Assembly (NCBI GenBank): GCA_013697735.1
Contig: JACCWH010000182.1
Span: 1 to 41,726, forward strand
DNA length: 41,726 nucleotides
Direction: 5' to 3'
From: Trueperaceae bacterium
Lineage (GTDB): Bacteria > Deinococcota > Deinococci > Deinococcales > Trueperaceae
Position numbers and translations under genes: made by a program. The notes under the pieces are model-generated. The model saw nothing but the letters and a program-made list of their open reading frames with translations, had not been told where the DNA came from and did not search any database. Positions 27,798 through 37,441 of the stretch are shown piece after piece. How positions within the stretch are numbered: the stretch's first letter is position 1; every line of letters starts with the position of its first letter.

Positions 27798-29736
27798 CGA
27801 CGCGCGCCGCGATCTCGGCGCACACCTCGGGGTTGGCCATCACCTCGAGGTTCGTCGGCCCGGCGCCGTTCACGATGGCGCGCACGGCGATCTCCATCGG
27901 CTTGCCGCTCCGTGTTCGGGGCAGTTCGCGCACCTGGAGGACGCGCCGCGGTACGTGCCTCGGGCTCGCACCCTGGCGGATCGCGGCGCGCACGCGGCCG
28001 ATCAGGTCGTCGTCGAGTACCTCCTCTTCGCGCAGGACGAGCAGCAGCCAGATCTCCTCGTCGCTCCCGGTGCGGCGCCCGACCGCGCAGGCTTCGACGA
28101 CCTCCGGGAGTGACTCGAGTGGGCGGTAGATCTCGGCCGTGCCGATCCTGACGCCGCCGGGGTTGAGCGTGGCGTCGGAGCGACCGTAGACCGCCACACC
28201 CCCCTCCGGCGTCCGCGCGATCAGGTCGCCGTGCCACCAGACGCCCGGGAACCGCTCGAAGTAGGCCGCGCGGTAGCGCTCCGCATCCGGGTCGCCCCAG
28301 AACCCGAGGGGCATCGACGGCAGCGGCGAGCGGCAGATCAGCTCCCCCGAGCCGGAGGCCACCGGCCGCCCATCGTCACCGAAGACGTCGAGGTCGACGC
28401 CGAGCCCAGGACGTTGGATCTGAGCGTCGTAGACCGGGAGTGTCGGGACACCCAGCATGAAGCAGCCGACGATGTCGGTCCCCCCCGAAATGCTCGCGAG
28501 GTGGACGTCGGCCTTGACGTGCTCGTAGACGTAGCGGAAGCCGGACGGCGACAGCGGTGACCCGGTCGAGACGACGCTCCGCAAGGCGTCGAGACGGACG
28601 GCTTCGCCTGGCCGGGCGCCGGCCGCCTCGAGTCCGTGGAGGTAGCGCGCACCGGTGCCGAAGAGCGTCGCCTGCTCGTCGGCGAGGATCCGCCAGAGCG
28701 CGAGGTCGTCGGGCCACACGGGCGATCCGTCGTAGAGCAGGAGCGTCGCCCCCTGCGCGAGCGCCGACACGAGCCAGTTCCACATCATCCACCCGAGGGT
28801 CGTGAAGTAGAGGACGCGGTCGCCAGGTCGGACGTCGAGGTGGAGTCGGTGCTCCTTGTGGTGGGTGAGGAGGGCACCGCCGGCGCGGTGGACGATCGCC
28901 TTGGGGCGCCCCGTGGTGCCCGAACTGTAGAGGACGTAGAGGGGGTGGTCGAACGGCAGCGAGCGGAACGTGGGCGCTTGGCCCTCGTCGTCGCCGAGCC
29001 AAGCGTCCCACGAGCGCTCTCGCTCCGCCGCCACCGCCGGCGCATCCTCGCCCGGCACCGGGAGCCAGACGAGGCGCGTCACGCTCGGCATCGAGCGCGC
29101 GAGGTACCGACCCGTCTCGAGCGTATCGAAGCGCCGCCCGCCATAGCGGTACGCGGGCGAGACGGCGAGGACCTTGGGCGTCACCTGCGCGAGTCGAGCG
29201 TGCGCCGCCTCGGGGCCGAAGTCCGGCGAGCACGAGGTGAACACGGCGCCGATCCCGGCGCAGGCGAGCAGCAGCACGACCGCCTCGACGCCATTCGCAG
29301 CCACGGCTGCGACCCGGTCGCCCTCGACGACGCCGTCGCGCTCGAGCGCGCGCTGCGCGCGCGCGACCTCGCGCTCGAGCTCTTCGCGGCCGAGCGCGCG
29401 CCGCCCGCCCGACTCGTCGAAGGCGACGAGCGCCTCGGCCGCGGCGGTGCCACCGGGAGGGCGGAGCAGCGCGCGAGCGTAGTTGAGCGCACCCCCCTCG
29501 AACCAGCGCATGGCGTGGAGCGCATCACCCGTCACCACCGGATGGCCCGGGCGATCGAACTCGATGCCCGCCCACTCCACGTAGGTGCGCCAGAAACGTC
29601 CGACGTCCGCCACGCTCCAGGCGTGGAGCGCGTCGTAGTCGCCGAGCGCGCTGCCCGCTCGGGCCTCGACGAACGTCGCGAAGTCGGTCATCGACGCCCT
29701 CGCGATGCGATCGGGAGCGGGGGTCCAGCGTGCCAT
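27784..29736 (-). CDS. Acetoacetyl-CoA synthetase
   Basis: This AMP-forming ligase of the ANL family activates acetoacetate to its CoA ester. The 650-residue length, the N-terminal MTDFATFVEA region and ELIGRV-like C-terminal spacing fit acetoacetate-CoA ligases rather than acetyl-CoA synthetase. Core motifs are YVLYSSGTTGRPKAIVH, LGWMMWNWLVSAL, GRSDATLNPGGVRIGTAEIY and the C-terminal lysine in RTRSGKPMEI. The frame is open upstream, but the ATG at 29736 follows AAAGGA and gives the family N-terminus MARWTPAP. Related short-chain acyl substrates cannot be excluded. The divergent neighbour is an ABC exporter gene. Confidence 0.87.
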   Translation of the reverse strand: MARWTPAPDRIARASMTDFATFVEARAGSALGDYDALHAWSVADVGRFWRTYVEWAGIEFDRPGHPVVTGDALHAMRWFEGGALNYARALLRPPGGTAAAEALVAFDESGGRRALGREELEREVARAQRALERDGVVEGDRVAAVAANGVEAVVLLLACAGIGAVFTSCSPDFGPEAAHARLAQVTPKVLAVSPAYRYGGRRFDTLETGRYLARSMPSVTRLVWLPVPGEDAPAVAAERERSWDAWLGDDEGQAPTFRSLPFDHPLYVLYSSGTTGRPKAIVHRAGGALLTHHKEHRLHLDVRPGDRVLYFTTLGWMMWNWLVSALAQGATLLLYDGSPVWPDDLALWRILADEQATLFGTGARYLHGLEAAGARPGEAVRLDALRSVVSTGSPLSPSGFRYVYEHVKADVHLASISGGTDIVGCFMLGVPTLPVYDAQIQRPGLGVDLDVFGDDGRPVASGSGELICRSPLPSMPLGFWGDPDAERYRAAYFERFPGVWWHGDLIARTPEGGVAVYGRSDATLNPGGVRIGTAEIYRPLESLPEVVEACAVGRRTGSDEEIWLLLVLREEEVLDDDLIGRVRAAIRQGASPRHVPRRVLQVRELPRTRSGKPMEIAVRAIVNGAGPTNLEVMANPEVCAEIAARVAALS

Positions 29737-29800
29737 GGTCGTCCTTTCGGGAGTCGAGTGGTGCGTCGCGACAGTGTACCGGCACGCGAGAACGCTCCGG

Positions 29801-29806
29801 TAGAGT
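29801..29806 (+). promoter_or_regulatory. Candidate -10 box for the ABC exporter gene
   Basis: TAGAGT lies five bases before the ATG at 29812, with no ribosome-binding site between. This spacing would give a leaderless mRNA. Confidence 0.5.
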
Positions 29807-29811
29807 GGCGC

Positions 29812-31731
29812 ATGCGCATGCAGAGCTTCGGGCGACGTCCCGCCGGCACGAGTACCGACGACGACACCACGGGGCGCTTCGATCCGAAACAGCTCCGTCG
29901 ACTGTGGAGCTACACGCGGCCGTACTCGCTGCGGCTCTGGAGCGCCGTGATCGCTTCCTCGATCGCCGCGCTCCTCGGCGTCGCCTTCCCCGTCATCGTC
30001 GGTGACCTCTTCAATACCGCCTTCGGCGTGCAGGTCGACGCCGGCCTGGGCGGCATGCTGCGCGGCGGCGGTCCCGCGGCCGTCGACGGGGCGGCCCTCG
30101 AAGGAGCTCCCGCCGCGGCGACGAGCGCCGACCTGAACCTCATCGCCGGGGCGCTCTTCGCCGTCTTCCTCGTCCAGGCGATCTTCAACTTCGTGCGCGT
30201 CTTCCAACTCGGCTACGTGGGCGAGGCCGTCGTGGCCGATCTCCGCAAGGCACTCTTCGGCCACCTCATGACGCTCTCGATCCGCTTCTTCGAGGCGCGG
30301 CGGATCGGCGAGATCACCTCGCGACTCACGAGCGACATCGGAACCGTGCAAGCGGCGGTCTCCCAAGCGGTCGCGCAGCTCATCAACCAGAGCATCCAGC
30401 TCGTGGGTGGCGTGGTGGTCCTCATCGTCATCAGCCCGCAGCTCACGCTCGTGATGCTCGCCGTGCTCCCGGCGGTGATCGTGGCCACGGCGATCTTCGG
30501 CCGCCGCCTACGGGCGATCAGCACCGCCTTCCAGGACGAGGTCGCCGAGGCGAACGCCAGCGCCGAGGAGGCGATCGCCGGTATCCGGATCGTGCAGTCG
30601 TTCACGGCCGAGGGGCACGAGCGAGCGCGATACGCGGCACGGATCGATGCCTCGTTCGGATCGGCGATCCGCCGGGCGCGCGTGCGCGCGTGGTTCATCC
30701 CGACCGTGGTGCTGTCGATGTCGCTCGGCATCGGCGTCGTCCTCTGGTACGGAGGGCAGCAGGCGCTCGCCGGAGTGCTCGCACCGGGGACGCTCATCAC
30801 CTTCTTGCTCCTCACCGTGCTCGTCGCCGCCTCCATCGGCTCATTCACCGGCCTCTACAGCCAACTCATGGAAGCGATGGGGGCCTCGAAACGGATCTTC
30901 GAGCTTCTCGACACGGGTTCCGACCTCGCGGTGCGCGACGACCCCGTGCCGTGGCGCGACGTACGCGGCGCGGTTCGCTTCGAGCAGGTGCGATTCCGCT
31001 ACGGCGAGCGCGGCGACGAGTGGGTGCTCGACGACATCGATCTCGACGTCCGCCCGGGTGAAGTCGTGGCGATCGTGGGGCCGTCCGGAGCCGGCAAGTC
31101 GACGTTGGTAACGCTGGTGCCGCGCTTCTTCGATCCGACCGAGGGGCGCGTGCTCGTCGACGGCATCGACGTCCGCGACCTATCGCCCACAGACCTGCGT
31201 AGTGCCATCGGGATCGTGCCGCAGGAGACGCTGCTCTTCTCTGGCACGCTGCGCGAGAACGTCCGCTACGGCCGGCCCGACGCGAGCGATCACGAAGTCG
31301 TGGAGGCCTGCCGCGCCGCCAACGCGCACCCCTTCATCGAGTCGTTCCCGGACGGCTACGACACGACCGTCGGCGAGCGCGGCGTCAAGTTGTCAGGGGG
31401 GCAGCGTCAGCGCGTCGCCATCGCTCGAGCGCTCCTCAAGGACCCGCGAATCCTCATCCTCGACGAGGCGACCAGCTCGCTCGACAGCGAATCGGAAGCA
31501 CTCGTGCAGGCCGCGCTCGAGCGCCTCATGGTGGGCCGCACTACCTTCGTGATCGCCCACCGGCTCTCGACGGTCGTGGGCGCCGATCGCATCGTGGTGA
31601 TCGACGACGGGCGCGTGGTGGCCCAGGGGACGCACGACGACCTCCTGCGCTCCGACGGGCTCTACCGCGACCTCTACCGGACCCAGTTCCGACACGACAC
31701 GCCGGGCACCTCGGCGCCGTCGCACGGCTGA
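29812..31731 (+). CDS. ABC exporter half-transporter (MsbA/BmrA type)
   Basis: This 639-residue membrane protein fuses a six-helix exporter domain to an ATPase domain and probably works as a homodimer. The ATPase has Walker A GPSGAGKS near 423, signature [16 protein letters not shown], Walker B ILILDEATSSLDSES and H-loop VIAHRLSTV. The loop between helices 1 and 2 (about residues 72-108) is long and Gly/Ala-rich, without a recognised domain. ATG 29812 and ATG 29818 are both possible; the first has a -10 box close upstream. The substrate (lipid, drug or peptide) cannot be told. No partner gene is adjacent. Confidence 0.92.
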   Translation: MRMQSFGRRPAGTSTDDDTTGRFDPKQLRRLWSYTRPYSLRLWSAVIASSIAALLGVAFPVIVGDLFNTAFGVQVDAGLGGMLRGGGPAAVDGAALEGAPAAATSADLNLIAGALFAVFLVQAIFNFVRVFQLGYVGEAVVADLRKALFGHLMTLSIRFFEARRIGEITSRLTSDIGTVQAAVSQAVAQLINQSIQLVGGVVVLIVISPQLTLVMLAVLPAVIVATAIFGRRLRAISTAFQDEVAEANASAEEAIAGIRIVQSFTAEGHERARYAARIDASFGSAIRRARVRAWFIPTVVLSMSLGIGVVLWYGGQQALAGVLAPGTLITFLLLTVLVAASIGSFTGLYSQLMEAMGASKRIFELLDTGSDLAVRDDPVPWRDVRGAVRFEQVRFRYGERGDEWVLDDIDLDVRPGEVVAIVGPSGAGKSTLVTLVPRFFDPTEGRVLVDGIDVRDLSPTDLRSAIGIVPQETLLFSGTLRENVRYGRPDASDHEVVEACRAANAHPFIESFPDGYDTTVGERGVKLSGGQRQRVAIARALLKDPRILILDEATSSLDSESEALVQAALERLMVGRTTFVIAHRLSTVVGADRIVVIDDGRVVAQGTHDDLLRSDGLYRDLYRTQFRHDTPGTSAPSHG

Positions 31732-31737
31732 GGGCGC

Positions 31738-31749
31738 GCTGCGCGCAGC
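31738..31749. other. GC-rich palindrome in a convergent gap
   Basis: GCTGCGCGCAGC is a perfect 12-base palindrome, seven bases after the exporter stop and 20 bases before the convergent osmC stop. It may help end transcription, but no T-run is present. Confidence 0.25.
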
Positions 31750-31768
31750 CGCGCACCCCAACCCCAGC

Positions 31769-32194
31769 TCAGGCTCGCGTCGCCTCGAGCTCGATCGGCA
31801 CCGACGCGAGCGCCTTGTGGATCGGGCATCCTGCTTTCGAGACCCGCGCGATCTCGTCGAAGGCGGCGTCGTCGACACCCTCCACCGTCACCCGGCACAC
31901 GAGCTCGATGCGCGTGATCACGGGTCCGACGTCGTCCTTGCCGAGGTGGACCTTCGCCTCGGTATGCACCCGCTCGGGCACGAAACCGGCGGCGGCGAGC
32001 TTGCTGGCGAAGAACATCGAGAAGCAGCCCGCGAGGGCGGCGCCGATGAGCTCCTCGGGATTCGTGCCGCTCCCCTCCTCGAAGCGTGACGCGAACGTGT
32101 ACGGCCCGTCGAACGCGCCGCTGCCGAGCGCGACGGTGCCCTTGCCGCCCTTGAGATCGCCGTGCCAGATGCCGGTCGAGCTTCGGATCGTCAT
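31769..32194 (-). CDS. OsmC/Ohr family peroxiredoxin-like protein
   Basis: This small cytoplasmic protein reduces organic hydroperoxides with a reactive cysteine pair. The 141-residue product has Cys57 in AALAGCFSM and Cys123 in AGCPIHKAL, close to the OsmC pair at 59 and 125, and starts with a family-like [20 protein letters not shown]. The pattern is nearer to OsmC than to Ohr. The ATG at 32194 follows GGAAGGA. The gene is divergent from uvrB, with about 100 bases between starts. Peroxide stress control is plausible, but no clear operator is visible. Confidence 0.9.
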   Translation of the reverse strand: MTIRSSTGIWHGDLKGGKGTVALGSGAFDGPYTFASRFEEGSGTNPEELIGAALAGCFSMFFASKLAAAGFVPERVHTEAKVHLGKDDVGPVITRIELVCRVTVEGVDDAAFDEIARVSKAGCPIHKALASVPIELEATRA

Positions 32195-32282
32195 GTGAAT
32201 CCTTCCAGTGCGTGGGATGGCCCATCGTACGACGAGGGCCGCAACCCCTCCATCGGCGACCGCCGCACGAGTCCGCACGGGC

Positions 32283-32288
32283 TACCAT
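32283..32288 (+). promoter_or_regulatory. Candidate -10 box for uvrB
   Basis: TACCAT lies eight bases before the uvrB ATG. GAGGG also stands close to the start, so the message may be leaderless or very short-leadered. The Deinococcus radiation-response palindrome is not visible here. Confidence 0.4.
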
Positions 32289-32296
32289 TGAGGGCG

Positions 32297-34363
32297 ATGC
32301 CGCTGAAGGTCGAGACCCCGTTCACGCCCAAAGGAGATCAACCGAGCGCGATCGCCACGCTCGTCGACGGCCTCGCCAGTGGCTTGCGCTTCCAGACGCT
32401 CCTCGGCGCCACCGGCACCGGCAAGACCTTCTCGATGGCGAAGGTGATCGAGGAGACAGGGCGCCCCGCGCTCGTGCTCGCACCGAACAAGGTCCTCACG
32501 GCGCAGCTCGCGGCCGAGTTCCGCGACCTCTTCCCCGACGCCGCCGTCGAGTTCTTCATCTCGTACTACGACTTCTACCAGCCCGAGGCATACGTGCCGG
32601 CACGCGACCTCTTCATCGAGAAGGACGCCAACGTCAACATGGAGCTCGAGCGGCTCCGGCACTCCACCACCCGCTCGCTCCTCACCCGCCGCGACGTGAT
32701 CGTGGTCGCGTCGGTGTCGGCGATCTACGGCCTCGGAGCCCCGGAAGAGTACGAGAAACTCAATCTCATCCTCACGACCGGCGCCACGATCTCGCGCGAC
32801 GCCATCCTCTCCCGTCTCGTCCAGCAGCAGTACGAGCGCAACGACGTCGAGCTGGCGCCCGGCCGTTTCCGCGTCAAGGGTGACGTGATCGAGATCTGGG
32901 CCGCGTACGAGGAGAGTCCGCTGCGCGTGGAGCTGTGGGGCGACGAGATCGACGCGCTCGCACAGGTCGATCCCGTGACGCTCGACGTCCTCCATGCCCC
33001 GACGAGCGCCACCGTCTTCCCGGCGAAGCACTACGTGACACCGTTCGAGACGCTGCAACCCACCATCCGCGCGATCGAGCACGACCTCGCCGAGCGACTC
33101 GCCTATTTCGAGAGCGTCGGCAAGCTCCTCGAGGGGCAGCGCCTCCGCGAGCGGACCATGTACGACCTCGAGATGCTGCGCACGCTCGGCTACTGCAACG
33201 GCATCGAGAACTACTCGCGCTACCTCGACGGCCGTGCTCCGGGCGATGCGCCGTTCACGCTGCTCGACTACCTGCCCGACGACGCGATCATCTTCCTCGA
33301 CGAGTCGCACGTGATGTTGCCTCAGGTCCGCGGGATGTTCAACGGCGACCGCGCCCGCAAGCAGACGCTCGTCGACTACGGCTTCCGACTCCCGGCGGCC
33401 CTCGACAACAGGCCCCTCAAGGAGGGTGAGTTCCTCGAACGCGTCGGGCAGACGGTCTTCGTCTCGGCGACGCCCGGAGCCCAGGAACTCTCGCTCTCGG
33501 ATCAGGTGGCGGAGCAGGTCATCCGTCCGACCGGGCTCGTCGACCCGGCGATCACCGTGAAGGGGAGCCGCGGCCAGATCGACGACCTCCTCTTCGCGAT
33601 CCGCGAGCGCGCGGCGCGCGACCGTCGGGTATTGGTCACCACCCTGACCAAGAAGATGGCGGAGGACCTCACCGAGTACCTCTCCGAGCAGGGAATTCGG
33701 GTGCGCTACATGCACTCCGACATCGACGCGGTCGAACGCCAGGTGATCATCCGCGACCTCCGACTGGGGCATTTCGACGTCCTGGTCGGTATCAACCTCC
33801 TCCGGGAGGGGCTCGACCTCCCCGAGGTCTCGCTCGTCGCGATCCTCGACGCCGACAAGACCGGCTTCCTCCGGAGCGAGCGCTCGCTCATCCAGACGAT
33901 CGGCAGGGCGGCAAGGCACGTCGAGGGGGAGGTCTTCCTCTACGCCGACACCGTGAGCGACGCGATGCGGGCCGCGATCGACGAGACCGACCGACGCCGC
34001 ACGAAGCAGATCGCCTACAACGAACTCCACGGCATCACGCCCGAGACGATCAAGAAGCGCATCCAGGAGGTCATCCGAGGGGAGCGCAAGGAGGCCGGCG
34101 CCGACATCGCCCCAGTCGCACCGTGGGAGCGCGAGTTGCTCGAAGACGACGCGCGTCAGGAACTCGGCGCACTGGAGCGGGAGATGTGGGAGGCCTCCGA
34201 GGCCCTCGACTTCGAGCGCGCGGCGGCCGTACGCGACCGCATCCGCGAGGTCGAGGCGCGGCTCGGCGGCCGCGAGATCGCGATGCCGAGCGTTCCCGGG
34301 CGCGGCGCCAAGTCCGGGCGCGGCGCCAACTCTGGGCGCGGCGCCAAGCGGGTGCGCGCGTGA
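32297..34363 (+). CDS. uvrB: Excinuclease ABC subunit UvrB
   Basis: This is the damage-verifying helicase-like subunit of nucleotide excision repair, which loads UvrC. The 688-residue product has Walker A GATGTGKT at 37-44, the beta-hairpin region with [12 protein letters not shown], helicase motifs with FLDESHV, VSATPG and QTIGRAARH, and a C-terminal UVR domain ([16 protein letters not shown]). After the UVR domain a basic tail carries three six-residue repeats, [12 protein letters not shown] and GRGAKR. The frame is open upstream, but MPLKVETPF is the family start. The stop overlaps a GTG of the next gene. Confidence 0.97.
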   Translation: MPLKVETPFTPKGDQPSAIATLVDGLASGLRFQTLLGATGTGKTFSMAKVIEETGRPALVLAPNKVLTAQLAAEFRDLFPDAAVEFFISYYDFYQPEAYVPARDLFIEKDANVNMELERLRHSTTRSLLTRRDVIVVASVSAIYGLGAPEEYEKLNLILTTGATISRDAILSRLVQQQYERNDVELAPGRFRVKGDVIEIWAAYEESPLRVELWGDEIDALAQVDPVTLDVLHAPTSATVFPAKHYVTPFETLQPTIRAIEHDLAERLAYFESVGKLLEGQRLRERTMYDLEMLRTLGYCNGIENYSRYLDGRAPGDAPFTLLDYLPDDAIIFLDESHVMLPQVRGMFNGDRARKQTLVDYGFRLPAALDNRPLKEGEFLERVGQTVFVSATPGAQELSLSDQVAEQVIRPTGLVDPAITVKGSRGQIDDLLFAIRERAARDRRVLVTTLTKKMAEDLTEYLSEQGIRVRYMHSDIDAVERQVIIRDLRLGHFDVLVGINLLREGLDLPEVSLVAILDADKTGFLRSERSLIQTIGRAARHVEGEVFLYADTVSDAMRAAIDETDRRRTKQIAYNELHGITPETIKKRIQEVIRGERKEAGADIAPVAPWERELLEDDARQELGALEREMWEASEALDFERAAAVRDRIREVEARLGGREIAMPSVPGRGAKSGRGANSGRGAKRVRA
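34298..34351 (+). repeat. Three 18-base tandem repeats in the uvrB 3' end
   Basis: Three units, 34298-34315, 34316-34333 and 34334-34351, share GGGCGCGGCGCCAA in their first 14 positions apart from the final bases. Each encodes a GRGA-K/N-x hexapeptide, forming the basic C-terminal tail of UvrB. Confidence 0.85.
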
Positions 34364-35913
34364 GGATGGAGGGTGACGCGACGTCGCGATCGCACGCCCT
34401 CGCGGCGCTCGTCGCCTGCGCGCTCCTGCTCTCGATCGCAACCGTTGCCGCGCAACCCTACGCGGCCGACGGCGGCTTCGGGCGCCCGGACGAGATCGTC
34501 GGCCACCAGCAGCGACCGGCGATCGCGGTGGTCGTCGACGCGGGTGTGGCCACGCTCGCACGCGTCGACAACGGTCGGATCCTCCTGGCGCCGCTGCACG
34601 CCGTCACCTCCGCGGAGGTGCTCGCGAGCGGTGAGGCCTATGTCGACGTGATCGCGGCGACCGGTCAGGTCGTGGCGACCGGCGACGTCGCGACGGCCCC
34701 CGCGGTCTACGCGTGGTACTCCCGTGACCTCACCACCGGGCGCTACGTCTACGCGTGGCATCACGACGGCACCACTCGAAGGCTGCTCGAGGCGCCGCAG
34801 GTGCTCGACGTCCGCCTCGCAGTCGGCCCCCACGGACCCGAAGCGTGGGTGATTCGGACGCAGCCGTCGGGCGCACGGATCGAACGCCACGGCTGGGTGG
34901 AGGGCGACGTCGAAATCGTGCACGAGAGCGGGCTCTCGCTCGCCGAGCCCGCCGTGTCGTACGCACGAGACGGCGCTCGGCACCTCGCCTACCTCGAGGG
35001 CTTCACCGACGTGACCGACTTCGGCGTCAACGCCCACTGGGTCGTTCGCTACCTGCCTCCCGGCGCCGATGCCGGTGACGCGGTCGAACTCGGCGCCGCC
35101 GCTCCACCGCCGAACGAGGTGACGGTCGTCGCCGACGACGTGCGCATCGCGTGGACCGATGACGCCGGCATGCTCGTCGTCGCCGCACCCGACGGTGACG
35201 CGGTGCCGATCGGCACGGGGCGCGCGGTGGCCGCCACACCGCAGCGCCTCTATTCCTTCGACGGCGCTTCGATCGTGGCGCACGATCGCCCCGTCGTTCC
35301 CGGTGCCGGCGTGAACGTGGCGTGGTCACCCATGGGCATCGAGCGAGCCTTCGCAGCGCGAGACGCCGAAGGGGTCACGCACCTCGTGTGGGCCGGGCGG
35401 CGGGCCGGCGGTGGCTTCGCCCTCTTCGTCAGTGACGATCGATCGCCGATGGCTCGCTCGCTCGCCGATCGCGCCGCGGCGACCTTCGGCTGGGCGCCGT
35501 GGTCGGTGGCGGAAGAGGCGTTGGCGCAAGGCGCGGGTGCGCTGCTCACCGGAACGATCGCCACGATGGCGCTGATCCCCCTCCTCTGGTTGCTCGCGGC
35601 GCTCGTCGTCGGCCGCGTCCCGCACCATCGCACTCGGCTGGTTGGGGCACTCATCGCCGCGGGTCTGATCGCAGTGGCGCTCGCCGGCGTGGTGGCACGG
35701 CTCGGCGACGTCGGTCACGCGCTCGTGGGTCTGCCGTGGATCGCGCCGCTCGCTGTCGCGATCGGCGTGGCGGCGGGGAGTGCCGGCCTCCGGCGCGTCG
35801 ACATGGAGTCGCTCCAAGCGATGGTGTTCGGCGCGTGCATCACGTGTTTCGTGAGCGTCACGATCCTCGCGTTCACCACGTTTCAGGGTTGGATGCGGCT
35901 CCTCGACCTGTAG
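34360..35913 (+). CDS. Unrecognised secreted-ectodomain membrane protein
   Basis: I do not recognise this protein. The 517-residue product has a signal peptide near residues 10-33 ending in TVAAQ, and then about 360 residues of beta-rich sequence. Spaced motifs such as [22 protein letters not shown] and HLVWAGRR suggest a propeller-like fold. Four hydrophobic helices lie between about 400 and 510 at the C-terminus. GTG 34360 overlaps the uvrB stop as GTGA, a form common in this window; ATG 34366 is the alternative, and neither has a clear ribosome-binding site. It probably shares the uvrB transcript, but a repair role is not supported by the sequence. The ectodomain would face outside the cytoplasm, with the C-terminal helices as anchor. 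Confidence 0.7.
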   Translation: MRMEGDATSRSHALAALVACALLLSIATVAAQPYAADGGFGRPDEIVGHQQRPAIAVVVDAGVATLARVDNGRILLAPLHAVTSAEVLASGEAYVDVIAATGQVVATGDVATAPAVYAWYSRDLTTGRYVYAWHHDGTTRRLLEAPQVLDVRLAVGPHGPEAWVIRTQPSGARIERHGWVEGDVEIVHESGLSLAEPAVSYARDGARHLAYLEGFTDVTDFGVNAHWVVRYLPPGADAGDAVELGAAAPPPNEVTVVADDVRIAWTDDAGMLVVAAPDGDAVPIGTGRAVAATPQRLYSFDGASIVAHDRPVVPGAGVNVAWSPMGIERAFAARDAEGVTHLVWAGRRAGGGFALFVSDDRSPMARSLADRAAATFGWAPWSVAEEALAQGAGALLTGTIATMALIPLLWLLAALVVGRVPHHRTRLVGALIAAGLIAVALAGVVARLGDVGHALVGLPWIAPLAVAIGVAAGSAGLRRVDMESLQAMVFGACITCFVSVTILAFTTFQGWMRLLDL

Positions 35914-35947
35914 CCGGGCGACGTGGGGCATCGCCGGCGCGCCGCCG

Positions 35948-35962
35948 CGCTCCCGGGGAGCG
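35948..35962 (+). terminator. Small hairpin before carD
   Basis: CGCTCC and GGAGCG pair around a three-base loop in the 116-base gap between the membrane-protein gene and carD. No T-run follows. The remaining gap holds TACCCT at 36004-36009, a weak -10 candidate for carD. Confidence 0.3.
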
Positions 35963-36029
35963 TGTCCGACGCGCCCGACGGCCGTGGGATGCTTTCGCTG
36001 TGGTACCCTCGGGAACGGGAGGCCCGAGT

Positions 36030-36527
36030 GTGACGTTCGAAGTCGGAGACCACGTCGTGTATCCGTCGCAAGGGGCCGGCGTGGTGCAGGAGCGGACCAC
36101 GCGCTCCGTGATGGGCAAGACCCACGAATACCTCAAGATCGTCTTCGTTCGCGGCGACATGGAGGTCCTCGTCCCCATGAAGCGGGGGGAGGAGGTCGGG
36201 TTGCGCCACACGATCGGCGCCGACGAGGTGGAGCGCCTGCTCGAGGCCATGGTCAAGGGCGACCTCACCCTCCCCACGCAATGGCCACCGCGCTACCGAG
36301 CGGAGCAGGAGATCCTCGCCGGCGGGAGCGCCTACGAACTCGCCCGCCTCATCGGCGTGCTCGCGCGCCGCGACCTCGACAAAGGGCTCGCCGCCACGGA
36401 GCGCGAGGTGCTCGAGAACGCCAAGACGACGCTCGCGAGCGAGCTCGCGGTGGTGGAGGGGACCGGGCTCGAAGAGGCAGCGAAGCGCATCGAAACGGTC
36501 GTGACGGAGCGCATCACGGCGTCGTGA
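36030..36527 (+). CDS. carD: CarD family transcription regulator
   Basis: This protein binds the RNA polymerase beta subunit and stabilises open promoter complexes, tuning rRNA and stress transcription. The 165-residue product has the N-terminal Tudor-like domain (FEVGDHVVYPSQGAGVV) and a helical C-terminal domain. Trp85 in LPTQWPPRYR matches the tryptophan that CarD wedges into the upstream edge of the -10 element. The GTG start at 36030 follows GGGAGG by seven bases. Its stop overlaps the rsmA start as GTGA. CarD is common in Deinococcota and Actinobacteria. Confidence 0.93.
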   Translation: MTFEVGDHVVYPSQGAGVVQERTTRSVMGKTHEYLKIVFVRGDMEVLVPMKRGEEVGLRHTIGADEVERLLEAMVKGDLTLPTQWPPRYRAEQEILAGGSAYELARLIGVLARRDLDKGLAATEREVLENAKTTLASELAVVEGTGLEEAAKRIETVVTERITAS

Positions 36528-37387
36528 ACCCCGCCGTCGGGGGCGCTCACCCCTCGCTCACGTCGCCTCGCACGATTCGCGAGATCCTGCACCGCCACGG
36601 GCTCGCCGCCGACAAATCCTTCGGACAACACTTCCTGACCGACGACCGCGTGCTCGCGAGCGTGATCGAGGCCGCTGGCGTAGGTCCCTCCGACGAGGTC
36701 TGGGAGGTCGGTCCCGGCCTCGGCGTCCTGACGCGCGCCCTCGCGCGGGTCGCGCGTCGCGTCGTGAGCATCGAGCTCGACCGCCGTCTGCTCGACGTTC
36801 TCACCGAGACGCTCGCGCATGTGGAGTCCGTGGAGGTGGTGCACGCGGACGCCACCACGTTCGACTTCACACGGGCGACCCCCGGTAGTGTCTTCGCCGC
36901 CAACCTTCCGTACAACGTCGGCACCGGCATCCTGGTGCGCGTGCTCGAGAGCGCTCGCTTCCGCCGCATCGGCGTGCTCCTCCAGCGCGAAGTCGCCGAA
37001 CGCCTCTGCGCCCCACCCGGGAGCAAGACGTACGGTGCACTCTCGCTGCTCGTCGCCCATCTCGGCCACGCGCGGATCGTCCGGCGCGTGCCGCCCGGGT
37101 GCTTCGTGCCACCACCGACGGTCACGTCGGCGGTCGTACGCATCGACGTGCGGCCCGACGCGCTCCCCGACCCTGCGACCTTCGCCGTCGTCCGCGCCGG
37201 CTTCCGGCATCGCCGGAAGACGCTCGCACGCAACCTCCGCATGGCAGGTGTCCCCGAGGAGGCCGTGGTAGCGGCGCTCACGGCGCTCTCGCTCGACCCG
37301 AGGATCCGCGCCGAAGCGCTCGACCTGGCGACGTTCCGCTCCCTGGCCCAGCACCTTCCGCCTTTGGCCCCGGTCGGGCCTCCCTAA
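36524..37387 (+). CDS. rsmA: 16S rRNA dimethyladenosine transferase RsmA (KsgA)
   Basis: This methyltransferase dimethylates two adjacent adenines near the 3' end of 16S rRNA, late in small-subunit assembly. The 287-residue product has KSFGQHFLTD near 31-40, the SAM-binding EVGPGLG at 61-67, IELDRRL, and the catalytic NLPYN at 127-131. The C-terminal domain has FRHRRKTLARNL. The GTG start overlaps the carD stop in GTGA (36524-36527), and the frame is open far upstream without family sequence. A new transcription start may follow behind it for the kinase gene. Confidence 0.95.
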   Translation: MNPAVGGAHPSLTSPRTIREILHRHGLAADKSFGQHFLTDDRVLASVIEAAGVGPSDEVWEVGPGLGVLTRALARVARRVVSIELDRRLLDVLTETLAHVESVEVVHADATTFDFTRATPGSVFAANLPYNVGTGILVRVLESARFRRIGVLLQREVAERLCAPPGSKTYGALSLLVAHLGHARIVRRVPPGCFVPPPTVTSAVVRIDVRPDALPDPATFAVVRAGFRHRRKTLARNLRMAGVPEEAVVAALTALSLDPRIRAEALDLATFRSLAQHLPPLAPVGPP

Positions 37388-37392
37388 CGGGC

Positions 37393-37398
37393 TATACT
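37393..37398 (+). promoter_or_regulatory. Candidate -10 box before the PfkB-family kinase gene
   Basis: TATACT matches the consensus in five of six positions, 43 bases before the kinase ATG. No good -35 stands at 16-18 bases upstream, so the promoter is tentative. Confidence 0.4.
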
Positions 37399-37441
37399 GA
37401 GCGGTACGCACACGAGGGGGGCACCCCGAAGAGGTAGGTGG

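Noticed and set aside
32195-32296. Deinococcus radiation/desiccation response palindrome upstream of uvrB (and at 22070-22107 upstream of ruvB)
   Set aside because: Neither intergenic region contains an AT-rich palindrome resembling the known motif, so that regulon cannot be claimed here.
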